Assembly: GCF_008271465.1 (NCBI RefSeq)
Contig: NZ_VMDU01000002.1
Span: 186,001 to 250,000, forward strand
Origin: Tabrizicola flagellatus
GTDB taxonomy: Bacteria > Pseudomonadota > Alphaproteobacteria > Rhodobacterales > Rhodobacteraceae
Reading direction: 5' to 3'
Length of the DNA stretch: 64,000 nucleotides
Below the pieces are notes generated by a model, which was not told the DNA's origin, made no database searches, and worked only from the letters and a program-made list of their open reading frames with translations. Below, piece after piece: positions 33,203-42,431 of this stretch (the stretch's first letter is position 1; every line of letters begins with the position of its first letter). The position numbers were made by a program, and so were the translations under genes.

Positions 33203-33786
33203 TCGGCGGCGGCCAACTGGCGTGCCTCTGACGTGGCGGGGCGGATGGTGGCGACCAGTTCGGCCACCTTGATCCCGAACTTGCGGAACTGCGAGCGGTT
33301 CATGATCGAGCCGTTGTCGAGCAGATACATCCAGTCGGTCACGTCCAGCACATGTCCGCCCGCCTCGGGCGTGAGCCGGATGCGATAGCGCAACAGGACG
33401 CCCGAGCCCTCGACACGGCCCGTGCCGGTGCCCTCGACATCGGGTGCCGTCGCGGTGATCCGGCCGTCAGCCGCCAGCACAAGCGTCCAGGCGCGATGTT
33501 GCACGGTGCCGCTGTCGTAGCGGAAGACTTCGGCCAGGGTGCCGGCAGAGCCGTTCCAGGTGCCGGTCATCTCGGCCACGAAGCGCGAGGTGACGCGGCC
33601 GGTGGGGCCGAAGATCACGCCCTCGCAGACCAGCGGGCCGTTCAGGTGGCGGCGCAGGTCGAAGGCGGGGCCGGTGCCGGCATAGTCTGCGGGGGTCTGG
33701 GCGGAAAACGAGGCGAAGCGGGTTCGCAGCATGATCAGGGCGACGACGACAAGCGCTCCGATCAGGGCGGAGAGGATCGGGGTCAT
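33199..33786 (-). CDS. DUF3833 family protein
   Basis: 195 residues. An N-terminal membrane anchor (TPILSALIGALVVVALIMLR) precedes a beta-rich domain: FDLRRHLNGPLVCEGVIFGPTGRVTSRFVAEMTGTW, HRAWTLVLAADGRITATAPDVEGTGTGRVEGSG, and MYLLDNGSIMNRSQFRKFGIKVAELVA. These match DUF3833, a lipid-associated family linked to the RpoE regulon. It is coupled by 4-nt overlaps to the MFS transporter upstream and the SDR downstream. Function unknown; a lipocalin-like carrier is possible. Confidence 0.85.
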   Translation of the reverse strand: MTPILSALIGALVVVALIMLRTRFASFSAQTPADYAGTGPAFDLRRHLNGPLVCEGVIFGPTGRVTSRFVAEMTGTWNGSAGTLAEVFRYDSGTVQHRAWTLVLAADGRITATAPDVEGTGTGRVEGSGVLLRYRIRLTPEAGGHVLDVTDWMYLLDNGSIMNRSQFRKFGIKVAELVATIRPATSEARQLAAAE

Positions 33787-35048
33787 CGGGGGGCGTCCTT
33801 CGGGGTCATGTCGAGGCGAGTCCGGGCAAGCAGCGCGATGGCGGTCAGCTTCAATACGCAAGGCAGCCCGGCGTAGATCAGTGTGAGTGCCCTCAGTGCC
33901 GATTCAGTGTTCGTGGCGCCTGGTCGGAAGCCCGCAGTCTGAAGCGCGGGCAGGATGGTGAGCGCGGCAAGGGCCAGCGACAGCTTTGACACGAAGCTCC
34001 ACAGCCCGAAGGCCGCCGCCTCGGGCGTGCCGGTCTGTGCCAGGCGCTGGGCGAAGATCGCCGGGAGGAGGGTGAGGTCCGCGCCGAGCGCGGCCCCCGA
34101 GGCGGCGCAGATCAGGGCAAAGGGGACGAGGTCCCCGGTGCCGAGGCTGAGGGTCCAGAGGAAGCTGGCGATGGCCAGCAGCATCGCCGACAGAAGCACG
34201 GGCTTCGGGCCGTGGCGGCGGGCCAGCAGGCTCCAGAGAGGCGTGGAGGCTGCGGCGGCGAGGAAGAAGAGGAGGAGCAGCGGTCCCTCCCAGCCGGGCA
34301 GGGCGAGGCGGCTTTCGACGAAGAACAGGAAGAGGGTGGAGGTGACGGCAACCGGCGAGGCGTTCAGGAGCGCGATCAGCAGCAGGCGGCGCGACAGGGG
34401 ATCGGCTAGCGCCGGGCGGAACAGCTCGAAGGGGTTCGCAGCGGGTTCGGCCCCGGCCCCCTGCCATTCTTGGCGCATGGCAAGCGTCGCCGCCAGGGCG
34501 AAGGCCGCGAAGATCAGGGCAAAGGCGGTGAAGGGCGTGGCGGTGAGCGGGGCCAGCGCCACCGGGGCGGTGGCGGCAAGGCAGACGCCGAGGAGCGATC
34601 CGCCCTCGCGCCAGCCGGCCAGGCGGATGTGGCCCTGGGCGCCGAGGGTCTGCGCCTTGGTGACGCCCTCGGCGTAGAAGCAGATCGTGAGGAAGGAGAA
34701 GGCGGAGAAGAGGGCTGTCAGGCTGAGCGCGAACCAGGCCAGAGGGGCGATGGGAGGTGCGACGGCGAAGAGGGCAAGCATCGCGGCGGCCATGAGGGCG
34801 GTGGCGGCGGCGATGGTCAGGCGGCGCCGCGGCCGGGTCCGTTCCGCAAGCCATCCGAGCAGCGGATCCTGCACAACGTCAACGAGGCGCAGACCGGCGA
34901 GGGTCAGGCCCATCGCGGCCAGCGTCGTGCCGTAGCTGTCGATGTAGAACTTCGGTGCGTGGATGTAGATCGGCAGGCCGGCCATGGCGATCAGGGCGGC
35001 AAAGAGCGACCAGGCGGGAAGGCGCGCGGTCATCGGCGGTTGCGACAT
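33783..35048 (-). CDS. GPH-type MFS transporter in the RpoE-linked operon
   Basis: 421 residues with twelve predicted helices of the MFS_2 (glycoside-pentoside-hexuronide:cation symporter) family. Near the N-terminus it has LPIYIHAPKFYIDSYGTTLAAMGLTLAGLRLVDVVQDPLLGWLAERTRPRRRL; later it has SAASGAALGADLTLLPAIFAQRLAQ. It overlaps DUF3833 by 4 nt. Upstream, a 127-bp repeat separates it from DUF1365. In this context lipid or envelope-molecule transport is more likely than sugar uptake, by inference from neighbours. Confidence 0.85.
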   Translation of the reverse strand: MSQPPMTARLPAWSLFAALIAMAGLPIYIHAPKFYIDSYGTTLAAMGLTLAGLRLVDVVQDPLLGWLAERTRPRRRLTIAAATALMAAAMLALFAVAPPIAPLAWFALSLTALFSAFSFLTICFYAEGVTKAQTLGAQGHIRLAGWREGGSLLGVCLAATAPVALAPLTATPFTAFALIFAAFALAATLAMRQEWQGAGAEPAANPFELFRPALADPLSRRLLLIALLNASPVAVTSTLFLFFVESRLALPGWEGPLLLLFFLAAAASTPLWSLLARRHGPKPVLLSAMLLAIASFLWTLSLGTGDLVPFALICAASGAALGADLTLLPAIFAQRLAQTGTPEAAAFGLWSFVSKLSLALAALTILPALQTAGFRPGATNTESALRALTLIYAGLPCVLKLTAIALLARTRLDMTPKDAPR

Positions 35049-35054
35049 TGAGCG

Positions 35055-35151
35055 CCTGTCGGCGCAAGCCTCTTGTCCCGCCTCTGCGCGCGCGGCGCGC
35101 GCAACCGGCTCGGGCGCTTGCCTCCGGCGGGGATATTTGCGGACAGATGAA
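35055..35151 (-). repeat. Composite dispersed repeat between DUF1365 and the MFS gene
   Basis: Blocks in order: GGCGCAAGCCTCTTGTCCC, GCCTCTGCGCGCGCGGCGCG, AACCGGCTCGGGCGCTTG, and CCTCCGGCGGGGATATTTGC with GGACAGATGAA (ending at 35151). They match the repeats at 18560-18663 and, on the other strand, 12617-12800. It splits an operon whose other gene pairs all overlap. Confidence 0.7.
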
Positions 35152-35175
35152 GGAGGGCGGGCCGGAGGGGCCGGA

Positions 35176-35925
35176 TCATCGGGAGATGTCTTCGGCCGGG
35201 GGCGTCGGGCGGTGATTGAACTTCACCTTCTTGAGCCACAGCTTCAGCGCCTGCCAGTGGATCAGCGCCAGGACCCGGCGCGAGCCGAAGGGCCGGCGCA
35301 GGGCAGAGGCGAGGATGCCCAGGTTGGTCAGCGGCTGGCGCGGACCGATCAGGTTGGTGAAGAGGCCGCCGCCCGGTGTGGTGTAATCGATCCAGATGCC
35401 GATCCGGTCGGGCCTGATGTCGAAGCGGAACGTGTAGGTGCCGGCGACCGGCTGGAAGGGCGAGACGTGGAAGATCTTCTGCGCCGTGATCGTGTCCTCG
35501 CGGGTGATGGGGGCCCGGTCCTCGCGGTGGCAGAGATAGGAATGGCGATCGCCGTAGGTGTTGGTCACTTCGGCGATCACGGCGCGGAGGTGTCCCACAT
35601 GGTCGTAGGACAGCCAGAAGCTGACCGGGTTGAACACATGGCCGAGCAGGCGCGGCTGGGCGAGGAGGAGGATGCGGTCGTGGGCGAGGTGGTGCCGGGC
35701 AAGGACCTCGCGCGCCCAGTCCGCGCCGCGCCCCTGGCCGGGAGCGCCGCCATGGTCGGCGTCGTGGACCGACATCAGGTTGCCCCGGTTGCGGGAGAAG
35801 AGCGCCGGACCCTGCACCTTCGCCGGGTCGAGCAGCAGGTAATCCACCGAATAGCGGAAGGCGTTCTTCACCGCGCCCTTGCGGCCGTGGAAGGTTTCCG
35901 CGGGGATGCGCTGCACCTGGCTCAT
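35176..35925 (-). CDS. DUF1365 family protein
   Basis: 249 residues. RKGAVKNAFRYSVDYLLLD and RPRLLGHVFNPVSFWLSYD are DUF1365 signatures, with LRAVIAEVTNTYGDRHSYL and KIFHVSPFQPVAGTYTFRFDI following. The family is coinherited with the adjacent flavoprotein and lipid methyltransferases, and is implicated in unusual fatty-acid (cyclopropane or furan) formation. It overlaps the flavoprotein by 4 nt, so the two probably work together. Confidence 0.9.
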   Translation of the reverse strand: MSQVQRIPAETFHGRKGAVKNAFRYSVDYLLLDPAKVQGPALFSRNRGNLMSVHDADHGGAPGQGRGADWAREVLARHHLAHDRILLLAQPRLLGHVFNPVSFWLSYDHVGHLRAVIAEVTNTYGDRHSYLCHREDRAPITREDTITAQKIFHVSPFQPVAGTYTFRFDIRPDRIGIWIDYTTPGGGLFTNLIGPRQPLTNLGILASALRRPFGSRRVLALIHWQALKLWLKKVKFNHRPTPPAEDISR

Positions 35926-37217
35926 GCGACCAACCGGAAGGCGTGCCGTTCCGCCATCGCCTGCACCACATCCACCGCCGAGGCGAAGCCGTCCTCGTGG
36001 AAGCCGTTGCGCATCCATGCGCCGCAGAACCAGGTGTTGCGCGCGCCGTTCATGGTGCGCAGGCGCGCCTGGGCGGCGAAGGCGGCGACGTCGAAGACGG
36101 GGTGGTGGAAGGTGGTCACGTCGTGGATCAGCGCGTCGCGGATCGGGCGGGTGGTGTTCAGGGTGACGAAGAGCGGATCGTCCTGCGGGATCGGTTGCAG
36201 CGAGTTCATCCAGTAGGTCAGGTCGATGCGGTCGCCGGGGCCGGTCTTCGGTTCGACATAGCACCAGGAGGACCATACCTTGCGCGATTTCGGCATCAGC
36301 GAAGGGTCGGAATGCAGCACCGCCTCGTTCGGCTGATAGCGGATCGCGGCGAGAGCGGCGGTTTCCTCGGGCGTGCCGTCGGCCAGAAGCTTCAGCGCGA
36401 TGTCGGAATGGGTGGCGAAGACCACGTCGTCGAAAAGCTCCGGTTCCGCGCCCTGGGCGCGGACGAAGACCGAGCCGGCCTCGCGCCGGACCGAGGCCAC
36501 CGGCGCGCCGGTGCGGATATCCACGCCCTGGGCGGCCATTGCGCCCTGCAGGCGGCGCACATATTCGATCGAGCCGCCCTTTACGGTATACCACTGGTGC
36601 TGGCCGTCATAGTCCATCAGCGCGTGATTGCGGAAGAAGCGCACCAGCGCCTGCGCCGGGAAGTCGAGGATGCCCCGCGTCGGCGTGGACCAGATCGCGC
36701 CCGAGAAGGGGGTGATGTAGTGGTCGCGGAACCAGGCGCCGGTGCCGAGGCGGCCCAGTAGTTCGCCGATGGTCATGGCCGGGTCGTTGGCCACCGCCTC
36801 GGCGTTGCGGTTGAAGTGGAGGATGTCGGACAGCATCCGCAGGAAGCGCGGGTTGAAGGCGTTACGGCGCTGGGCAAAGATGGTGTCGATCGAGGCCAGC
36901 CCGTATTCCAGCGCGCCGCCCCGGATCGAGGCGCCGAAGGACATGTTGCTTTCGGTGACGGGGACGGCGAGTTTCTCGAACAGGCCCACAAGGTAGGGAT
37001 AGTTCACCCGGTTGAAGACGATGAAGCCGGTATCGACCGGCTGATCCTTGCGCTTGCCGGCGATCACGGTCCGGGCATGGCCACCGAGGCGCGGCTCGGA
37101 CTCGAACAGCACGACCGAGTTGCGTTCGGCCAGCAGGTGGGCGGCGGCCATTCCGGAGATGCCGCCACCGATCACGGCGATGCGGCGGGGGGCGGGGCCG
37201 AACTGTTCGAAAGGCAT
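35922..37217 (-). CDS. FAD-dependent NAD/FAD-binding oxidoreductase, first gene of the RpoE-linked operon
   Basis: 431 residues. Rossmann motif IAVIGGGISGMAAAHLLAERNSVVLFESEPRLGGHART, then DTGFIVFNRVNYPYLV, TPFSGAIWSTPT, and GARNTWFCGAWMRNGFHEDG near the C-terminus. This is the amine-oxidase-like flavoprotein paired with DUF1365 and cyclopropane-synthase-like genes in many proteobacteria. Its start lies about 29 nt downstream of a TGATCC-N18-TAACTG RpoE-type promoter on the minus strand. It probably oxidises modified acyl chains during oxidative stress. Confidence 0.9.
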   Translation of the reverse strand: MPFEQFGPAPRRIAVIGGGISGMAAAHLLAERNSVVLFESEPRLGGHARTVIAGKRKDQPVDTGFIVFNRVNYPYLVGLFEKLAVPVTESNMSFGASIRGGALEYGLASIDTIFAQRRNAFNPRFLRMLSDILHFNRNAEAVANDPAMTIGELLGRLGTGAWFRDHYITPFSGAIWSTPTRGILDFPAQALVRFFRNHALMDYDGQHQWYTVKGGSIEYVRRLQGAMAAQGVDIRTGAPVASVRREAGSVFVRAQGAEPELFDDVVFATHSDIALKLLADGTPEETAALAAIRYQPNEAVLHSDPSLMPKSRKVWSSWCYVEPKTGPGDRIDLTYWMNSLQPIPQDDPLFVTLNTTRPIRDALIHDVTTFHHPVFDVAAFAAQARLRTMNGARNTWFCGAWMRNGFHEDGFASAVDVVQAMAERHAFRLVA

Positions 37218-37245
37218 TCCTTGGACTTCCCTCGTTGATTTGAAG

Positions 37246-37275
37246 CAGTTACGCAGCGGGCGCCCGATCGGATCA
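37246..37275 (-). promoter_or_regulatory. RpoE-type promoter for the flavoprotein operon
   Basis: On the minus strand: -35 TGATCC (37275 to 37270), an 18-nt spacer, and -10 TAACTG (37251 to 37246), 28 nt before the ATG at 37217. It matches the -35 element and spacing of R. sphaeroides RpoE promoters (TGATCC-N18-TA). It would drive the flavoprotein-DUF1365-MFS-DUF3833-SDR operon when ChrR releases RpoE. Confidence 0.8.
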
Positions 37276-37414
37276 CCCTTCGCTGCGCCTACGCGGCCGC
37301 ATCGAAGAAAGTTTCGTGTCAGGTTGGCCTAACGTGACAGATGTGCAGAAGCTGTCAAATGAAGTTGACATAAAGCCTTGACTTGTGGCTGGCGCGCTCC
37401 AGTTCGCTGAAAAA

Positions 37415-37444
37415 TGATCCGTTCGCGGGTTGCAGGCGTAGAAG
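37415..37444 (+). promoter_or_regulatory. RpoE-type promoter for rpoE-chrR (autoregulation)
   Basis: -35 TGATCC (37415-37420), an 18-nt spacer and -10 TAGAAG (37439-37444), with transcription expected near 37451. The -35 and spacing are identical to the promoter facing the other way. It implies that RpoE activates its own operon. It also rules out rpoE starts upstream of about 37450. Confidence 0.8.
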
Positions 37445-37475
37445 GCACATGATGCTTGACGCCTCGAGAGCCGCT

Positions 37476-38096
37476 ATGACGGAACAGGCCTTGCCGCCGC
37501 TGCCTTCGGGCATAGGTGGGAAGGTCGGTTCGCGCCAGATGAGGGACGGGTCGTTGGCGACGACGGATGAGACGGACTGGGCCGGCCTTCTGGTGAAGGT
37601 ACGCGACCATCAGGACAGGGCGGCGTTCGCGGCGCTGTTCCGGCATTTCGCCCCTCGGGTGAAGGCCTTCCTGATGAAGTCCGGGGCGGGGGCCGCGCTG
37701 GCCGAGGAATGTGCGCAGGACGTCATGGCGACGCTGTGGCAGAAGGCGCATCTCTTCGATCCTTCGCGGGCCAGCGTGGCGACCTGGGTCTTTACCATCG
37801 CCCGCAACCGGCGGATCGACGCGCTGCGCAAGGCGCGCCGGGCCGAGCCGGAGGAACTGGACTGGGGACCGGATCCCGAGCCTGACCAGGCCGAGGTGAT
37901 GGAAGCCCAGCAGGAGACGGAGCGGTTGGGGCGGGCTCTTGCGGCCCTGCCTGCATCGCAGAGGGTGCTGATCGAGCGCGCCTTCTACGGCGAGCTGTCG
38001 CACAGCGAGATCGCGGCCGAGACGGGACTCCCGCTGGGCACGATCAAGTCGAGGATAAGGCTGGCGCTGGAAAAACTGCGCCACCAGTTGGGGTAA
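37476..38096 (+). CDS. rpoE: RNA polymerase sigma factor RpoE (ECF11, singlet-oxygen type)
   Basis: 206 residues from the ATG at 37476. Region 2 includes FAALFRHFAPRVKAFLMKSGA and ATWVFTIARNRRIDALRKARR. Region 4 includes SQRVLIERAFYGELSHSEIAAETGLPLGTIKSRIRLALEKLR. It is very close to R. sphaeroides RpoE, whose release from ChrR activates singlet-oxygen defence. The start is uncertain: GAGAG precedes 37476, while 37539 gives a length (185) closer to known homologues. Starts before 37450 are excluded by the promoter. chrR follows after 14 nt. Confidence 0.95.
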   Translation: MTEQALPPLPSGIGGKVGSRQMRDGSLATTDETDWAGLLVKVRDHQDRAAFAALFRHFAPRVKAFLMKSGAGAALAEECAQDVMATLWQKAHLFDPSRASVATWVFTIARNRRIDALRKARRAEPEELDWGPDPEPDQAEVMEAQQETERLGRALAALPASQRVLIERAFYGELSHSEIAAETGLPLGTIKSRIRLALEKLRHQLG

Positions 38097-38110
38097 GGAC
38101 CAGGACGGGA

Positions 38111-38758
38111 ATGACGACGATACGCCACCATCTTTCGGACCAGTTGCTGATGGCCTATGCCGCCGGCCAGCTGCCCGAGGCGTTCAACCTGGTTGTGGCG
38201 ACGCATGTGTCGCTCTGCGACGAATGCCGGGCGCGGGCGGCGTCCTTCGATGCGGTGGGTGGCGCGCTTCTGGAAGAGGCGGAAGAGATCGCCATGGGCG
38301 AGGACGCCCTGACCCGCGCGCTGGAACGGATCGAGGGGCTGCCGCAGGCGACCCGGTCCGAGCCGCTGAAACCCGCGGGGATCTTTCCGGCCCCGCTGGC
38401 GGATTACGTTGGCGGGGACCTGTCCGCCGTGCGCTGGCGCAAGGTCGGCGGCGGGGTGAAGCAGGCGATCCTGCCCACCGGCAAGGACGCCTCGGCGCGG
38501 TTGCTCTACATCCCGGCGGGAACGGCGGTGCCGGACCATGGGCATCGGGGAATGGAGCTGACCCTTGTCCTGCAGGGCGCCTTCGCCGACGAGAACGACC
38601 GCTTCGGTCGCGGCGACATCGAGATTGCCGACGAGGAGGTGGAACACACGCCGGTCGCGCTGGCGGGCGAGGACTGCATCTGCCTCGCCGCCACCGATGC
38701 GCCGCTGCGGTTCCGTGGGCTGATCCCGCGGCTGGCGCAGCCCTTGTTGCGGATCTGA
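38111..38758 (+). CDS. chrR: Zinc-binding anti-sigma factor ChrR
   Basis: 215 residues. The N-terminal zinc anti-sigma domain has the HxxxCxxC motif THVSLCDEC (about residues 31-39) and binds RpoE. The C-terminal cupin domain (LLYIPAGTAVPDHGHRGMELTLVLQGAFADENDRFGRGDIEIADEEVEHTP) is needed to sense singlet oxygen. It immediately follows rpoE. The convergent HutD-like gene is separated by palindrome copy 3. Confidence 0.95.
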   Translation: MTTIRHHLSDQLLMAYAAGQLPEAFNLVVATHVSLCDECRARAASFDAVGGALLEEAEEIAMGEDALTRALERIEGLPQATRSEPLKPAGIFPAPLADYVGGDLSAVRWRKVGGGVKQAILPTGKDASARLLYIPAGTAVPDHGHRGMELTLVLQGAFADENDRFGRGDIEIADEEVEHTPVALAGEDCICLAATDAPLRFRGLIPRLAQPLLRI

Positions 38759-38765
38759 GCGGGCG

Positions 38766-38796
38766 GCCCAAGAATTTTCGGCGAAAATTCTTGGGC
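38766..38796. repeat. Perfect palindromic element, copy 3 (convergent junction)
   Basis: A 15-bp arm GCCCAAGAATTTTCG (38766-38780), one centre base and the exact complement (38782-38796). It lies 7 nt after the chrR stop and 16 nt before the end of the convergent HutD-like gene. Same design as copies at 7080-7110 and 18169-18198. Confidence 0.75.
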
Positions 38797-38812
38797 TTCG
38801 GGCGTTGTGCCC

Positions 38813-39340
38813 TCAGGTCAGACCGTCAAGCCGCACCGCCAGCACCGGCCAGTCGCCCTGAAGCCGGGCGGCGCCTTCGGTCAGGATCAGGTCGTCGCGC
38901 TGCACGGCCCGACCGTTCACCAGACACGGCCCAAGCGCATAAAGCGCCAGCATGCCGCCGGCGGACAGGCTGTCGTTCTGCGCCACGACGACCTGCGGTT
39001 TCGGCAGGCTGCGGGCCGTCATCACGTTGAAATCGTCGGACTGCATCGCCTGCGTCTCGCTGGCCTCGACCGGCACGTCGCCCGGAAAGGCCACCGGCAC
39101 CAGCGGCTCGCAGCGCAGGTCGATCCCCGGCCCGGTCAGCCGGAAGCCGGGGCCTGAGAGGACCGTCAGGTTCCGCTCGATCCCCGGAAACAGCGAGAAG
39201 GGCCCGTCCTCGACCACTGCCGCACGCGACAGGCGGACCAGAAGCTGCCCGTGCCGCTCCAGCCGCCACAGCTCGGTCGTCGTGCCGCGCCCGTTCTTCC
39301 AGGGCTGGCGGGAATAGTCGGCGGCGGTGAGGTGGATCAT
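38813..39340 (-). CDS. HutD family cupin protein
   Basis: 175 residues. QPWKNGRGTTTELWRL near the N-terminus (residues 12-27) is the HutD signature, followed by RLSRAAVVEDGPFSLFPGIERNLTVLSGPGFRLT. The ending RLQGDWPVLAVRLD is also typical. HutD is a bicupin implicated in histidine-utilisation control, but no hut genes lie nearby. Its ATG overlaps the rmuC stop by 4 nt. Function here is unknown. Confidence 0.85.
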   Translation of the reverse strand: MIHLTAADYSRQPWKNGRGTTTELWRLERHGQLLVRLSRAAVVEDGPFSLFPGIERNLTVLSGPGFRLTGPGIDLRCEPLVPVAFPGDVPVEASETQAMQSDDFNVMTARSLPKPQVVVAQNDSLSAGGMLALYALGPCLVNGRAVQRDDLILTEGAARLQGDWPVLAVRLDGLT

Positions 39341-40497
39341 TCGGCGGCCGTGGGTCCGATGACGCGCGCGGGATCGTCGGGGGCCAGTTCCTCGAAGTCG
39401 AAGTTGTCCAGCCGGCGGGCGCGCTTGGTCGCCTTGTCGGAGGAAATCTTGATTTCCTCGATGTCCTTTGCCGCCTGACCGAAGTGGCGGTCCAGGTTCT
39501 CCACCCGCGCGCCCAGCCGTTCGACGTCGGCATAAAGCAGCGACAGTTCCCGCCGGATCGCCCCCGCCTGTTCGCGCATCCGGGCATCCTTCAGGACGGC
39601 CCGCATCGTGTTCAGCGTCGCCATGCAGGTGGTGGGCGAGACGATCCAGACCTTCGCGGCGAAGCCTTCGCGCACCAGGTCGGGGAAATTGGCGTGGAGT
39701 TCCGCGTAGACCGCTTCCGAGGGCAGAAACATCAGCGCGCCGTCGGCGGTCTCGCCCTCCAGGATGTATTTCTCGGCGATGGCGCGGATATGGGCACGCA
39801 CGGCGGTGCGCATCAGCTGCGCGGCCTCTTGCGCCAGGCGCGGCGTGTCGGCGCGGCGCAGCGCCTCATAGGCCTCGAGCGGGAACTTGGCGTCGATGAC
39901 GATGGGGCCGGGCGGGTTCGGCAGGTGGATCAGGCAGTCGGCGCGGCGGCCGTTGGAAAGGGTCGCCTGCATCGTGTAGGCGTCCTTCGGCAGGGCCTTC
40001 TGCACGATGTCGTGCAGCTGGATTTCCCCGAAGGCGCCGCGCGTCTGCTTGTTCGACAGGATGTCCTGAAGCGACAAGACGTTGCCCGACAGCTTCTCGA
40101 TGTTCGCCTGCGCCTTGTCGATCGTCTCCAGCCGCTGCTGCAATTCGCCAAGGCTGCGTGCCGTGCGGGTCGAGGTGCCGTGCAGCGCCTCGGTCATCTG
40201 GCGCTGGACCTCGGCGAGGCGCTGTTCCATCACCTGCAGCATCGCGGTCTGGCTGACCGCCTGCGCTTCCGAGACATGGTGGAGGCCGCCCGCCAGTTGC
40301 TGCTGGCCGTCGCCGATCTGCTGGATGCGGCTGGACAGCCAGGCCACCTCGCGCGCGAGCGGTTCGGCGGCCGAGGCCGACCGTGCCGCCGTGCGCAGGA
40401 TCAGGACGAGGAAGCCGAGGAGCAGCGCGACGAGGCCGCCGAGGACGAGGACCTCGGGGGCGTTCCAGGCATAGGTCTGGCCGAAAAGCGTGATCAT
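39337..40497 (-). CDS. rmuC: DNA recombination protein RmuC
   Basis: 386 residues. A single N-terminal membrane helix ([21 protein letters not shown]) and a coiled coil (residues ~45-140) precede the RmuC nuclease-like domain. Conserved segments are [49 protein letters not shown] [24 protein letters not shown] and [22 protein letters not shown]. RmuC restrains inversions and affects recombination between repeats, and it is encoded next to mutL, with a 4-nt overlap. Confidence 0.93.
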   Translation of the reverse strand: MITLFGQTYAWNAPEVLVLGGLVALLLGFLVLILRTAARSASAAEPLAREVAWLSSRIQQIGDGQQQLAGGLHHVSEAQAVSQTAMLQVMEQRLAEVQRQMTEALHGTSTRTARSLGELQQRLETIDKAQANIEKLSGNVLSLQDILSNKQTRGAFGEIQLHDIVQKALPKDAYTMQATLSNGRRADCLIHLPNPPGPIVIDAKFPLEAYEALRRADTPRLAQEAAQLMRTAVRAHIRAIAEKYILEGETADGALMFLPSEAVYAELHANFPDLVREGFAAKVWIVSPTTCMATLNTMRAVLKDARMREQAGAIRRELSLLYADVERLGARVENLDRHFGQAAKDIEEIKISSDKATKRARRLDNFDFEELAPDDPARVIGPTAAE

Positions 40498-42317
40498 CGG
40501 CGGCCGAACAGCCGTTCGATGTCGGCAAGCGACAATTCCACATAGGTCGGCCGTCCGTGGTTGCACTGGCCGGAAAGCGGCGTCGCCTCCATCTCGCGCA
40601 GCAGGGCGTTCATTTCCTCGGGCCGCATCTGGCGGCCGGAACGGATCGAGCCGTGACAGGCCATGCGCGACAGGATCGCGTCGATCTTCGCACGCACCAG
40701 TTGGCTGTCGCCCTGATCGGCGAGTTCGTCGAGGATGTCGCGGAGCAGCGCCGCGCCGTTGACCGGGCCGAGGACGGCGGGGGTCTCGCGGATGGCCACC
40801 GCAGATCCGCCGAAGGGTTCGATCACCAGCCCGACCTCGGCCAGCGCGGGGGCGGCGTCGAGGAGGCGGCTGGCGTCTGCCGGTGAGAGATCGACGATTT
40901 CCGGGATCAAGAGGGGCTGGGCGCGGATGCCGGTCTCGGCCAGCTGGCGCTTCAGGCGTTCATAGACCAGACGCTCATGCGCGGCGTGCTGATCGACGAT
41001 GACGATGCCGGTCGCCGTCTGGGCGACGATGTAGTTTTCATGGAGCTGCGCGCGGGCGGCGCCCAGGGGATGCTCGTCGTGCGGCTGCGCCTTCTCCTCG
41101 CTGGGCGGCGCGAAGGCGGGGGCTTGCGGGGCCTCGGCGAAACCGGGTGCCTGGAAGGCGAAGGCGCGGGCGAGCGCCGGCTGGCTGGGCCGGTCCATCT
41201 GGTAGATGCGCGGCTCAGGCCGGAAGGCGTCAAGCGTGGCCGCGCCCACTGTGGACGACGCGCGGTGGCCAGCGCCGGCCAGAGCCGATTTCAGCGCGGT
41301 GATGATGAGGCTGCGCGCGGCGTCGGGTTCGCGGAAGCGGACCTCGGCCTTGGCGGGGTGGACGTTCACGTCCACGCGCTGCGGGTCGGCGATCAGGTTC
41401 AGCACCGCCGCCGGGTGCCGATCCCGCGACAGCACGTCGAAATAGGCGGCCCTGAGGGCCCCGAACAGCATCCGGTCCAGCACCGGGCGGCCGTTCACGA
41501 ACAGGTATTGCTGCGCCGAGGACCCGCGCGAATAGGTCGGCAGCGCGGCATAGCCTTGCAGGCGCAGCCCGTCGCGTTCGGCGTCGATCTTCAGCGCGTT
41601 GTCGATGAAGTCGCGACCGATCACAGTGGCAAGGCGGGATCCGAGCGCATCGAACAGGTCCCCGTTCGCCGGGTCGGCACGGAAGAGGACGCGGCTGTCG
41701 CCGCCGGTCACGTCGCGCAAGGTGAAACCGACCTGCGGCTCGGCCATGGCGAGGCGGCGGATCACCTCGGTCACGGCCTGCATCTCGGCCCGGTCCGAGC
41801 GCAGGAATTTCAGCCGCGCCGGGGTGGCGAAGAACAGGTCGCGCAGCTCGACCACCGTGCCCCGGGTCAGCGCGGCGGGGCGGACCGGGGACAGGCGGCT
41901 GCCCTCGCAGGCGATCTGCGCGGCAGCTTCGCCTTCGGCGCGCGAGGTGATCGTCAGCCGTCCCACGGCGCCCAGGCTGGGCAGCGCCTCGCCCCGGAAG
42001 CCGAAGCTGCGGATGTCGAGGAGGTCCGACCCGTCGATCTTTGACGTGGCATGGCGCGACAGCGCCAGCGGCAGGTCCTCGGCCGTCATGCCGCAGCCGT
42101 CGTCCGTCACCCGGATCAGCGTCTTGCCGCCATCGGCGATGTCGACCTGGATGCGCCCCGCGCCCGCATCCAGCGCATTCTCGACCAGTTCCTTCACCGC
42201 CGAGGCCGGACGTTCCACCACCTCGCCCGCCGCGATGCGGTTGATCGCGGCCTCGTCCAGTTGCCGGATCACCGGACGACCCGAAGCGCCCGTTATCTTG
42301 GGGGTGTGAACTGTCAT
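40494..42317 (-). CDS. mutL: DNA mismatch repair protein MutL (endonuclease type)
   Basis: 607 residues. The GHKL ATPase part has [37 protein letters not shown], and [32 protein letters not shown]. The C-terminal dimerisation part contains [14 protein letters not shown], the metal-binding endonuclease motif DQHA-x2-E-x4-E found in MutL of bacteria without Mut[13 protein letters not shown] and [11 protein letters not shown] complete that active site. MutL couples MutS to strand incision. It is first in the mutL-rmuC-hutD run on the minus strand. Confidence 0.97.
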   Translation of the reverse strand: MTVHTPKITGASGRPVIRQLDEAAINRIAAGEVVERPASAVKELVENALDAGAGRIQVDIADGGKTLIRVTDDGCGMTAEDLPLALSRHATSKIDGSDLLDIRSFGFRGEALPSLGAVGRLTITSRAEGEAAAQIACEGSRLSPVRPAALTRGTVVELRDLFFATPARLKFLRSDRAEMQAVTEVIRRLAMAEPQVGFTLRDVTGGDSRVLFRADPANGDLFDALGSRLATVIGRDFIDNALKIDAERDGLRLQGYAALPTYSRGSSAQQYLFVNGRPVLDRMLFGALRAAYFDVLSRDRHPAAVLNLIADPQRVDVNVHPAKAEVRFREPDAARSLIITALKSALAGAGHRASSTVGAATLDAFRPEPRIYQMDRPSQPALARAFAFQAPGFAEAPQAPAFAPPSEEKAQPHDEHPLGAARAQLHENYIVAQTATGIVIVDQHAAHERLVYERLKRQLAETGIRAQPLLIPEIVDLSPADASRLLDAAPALAEVGLVIEPFGGSAVAIRETPAVLGPVNGAALLRDILDELADQGDSQLVRAKIDAILSRMACHGSIRSGRQMRPEEMNALLREMEATPLSGQCNHGRPTYVELSLADIERLFGRR

Positions 42318-42431
42318 GCCCCCATCTGTAGCAGGCGGCCCCGAGTCGGGGAAGAACGAAACCGGACTGGTCCGCCGAGGGCTTGCGCTTTTCAGCGGCT
42401 AAGTCATACCGGCGGAAAACGAGGGACGGAC

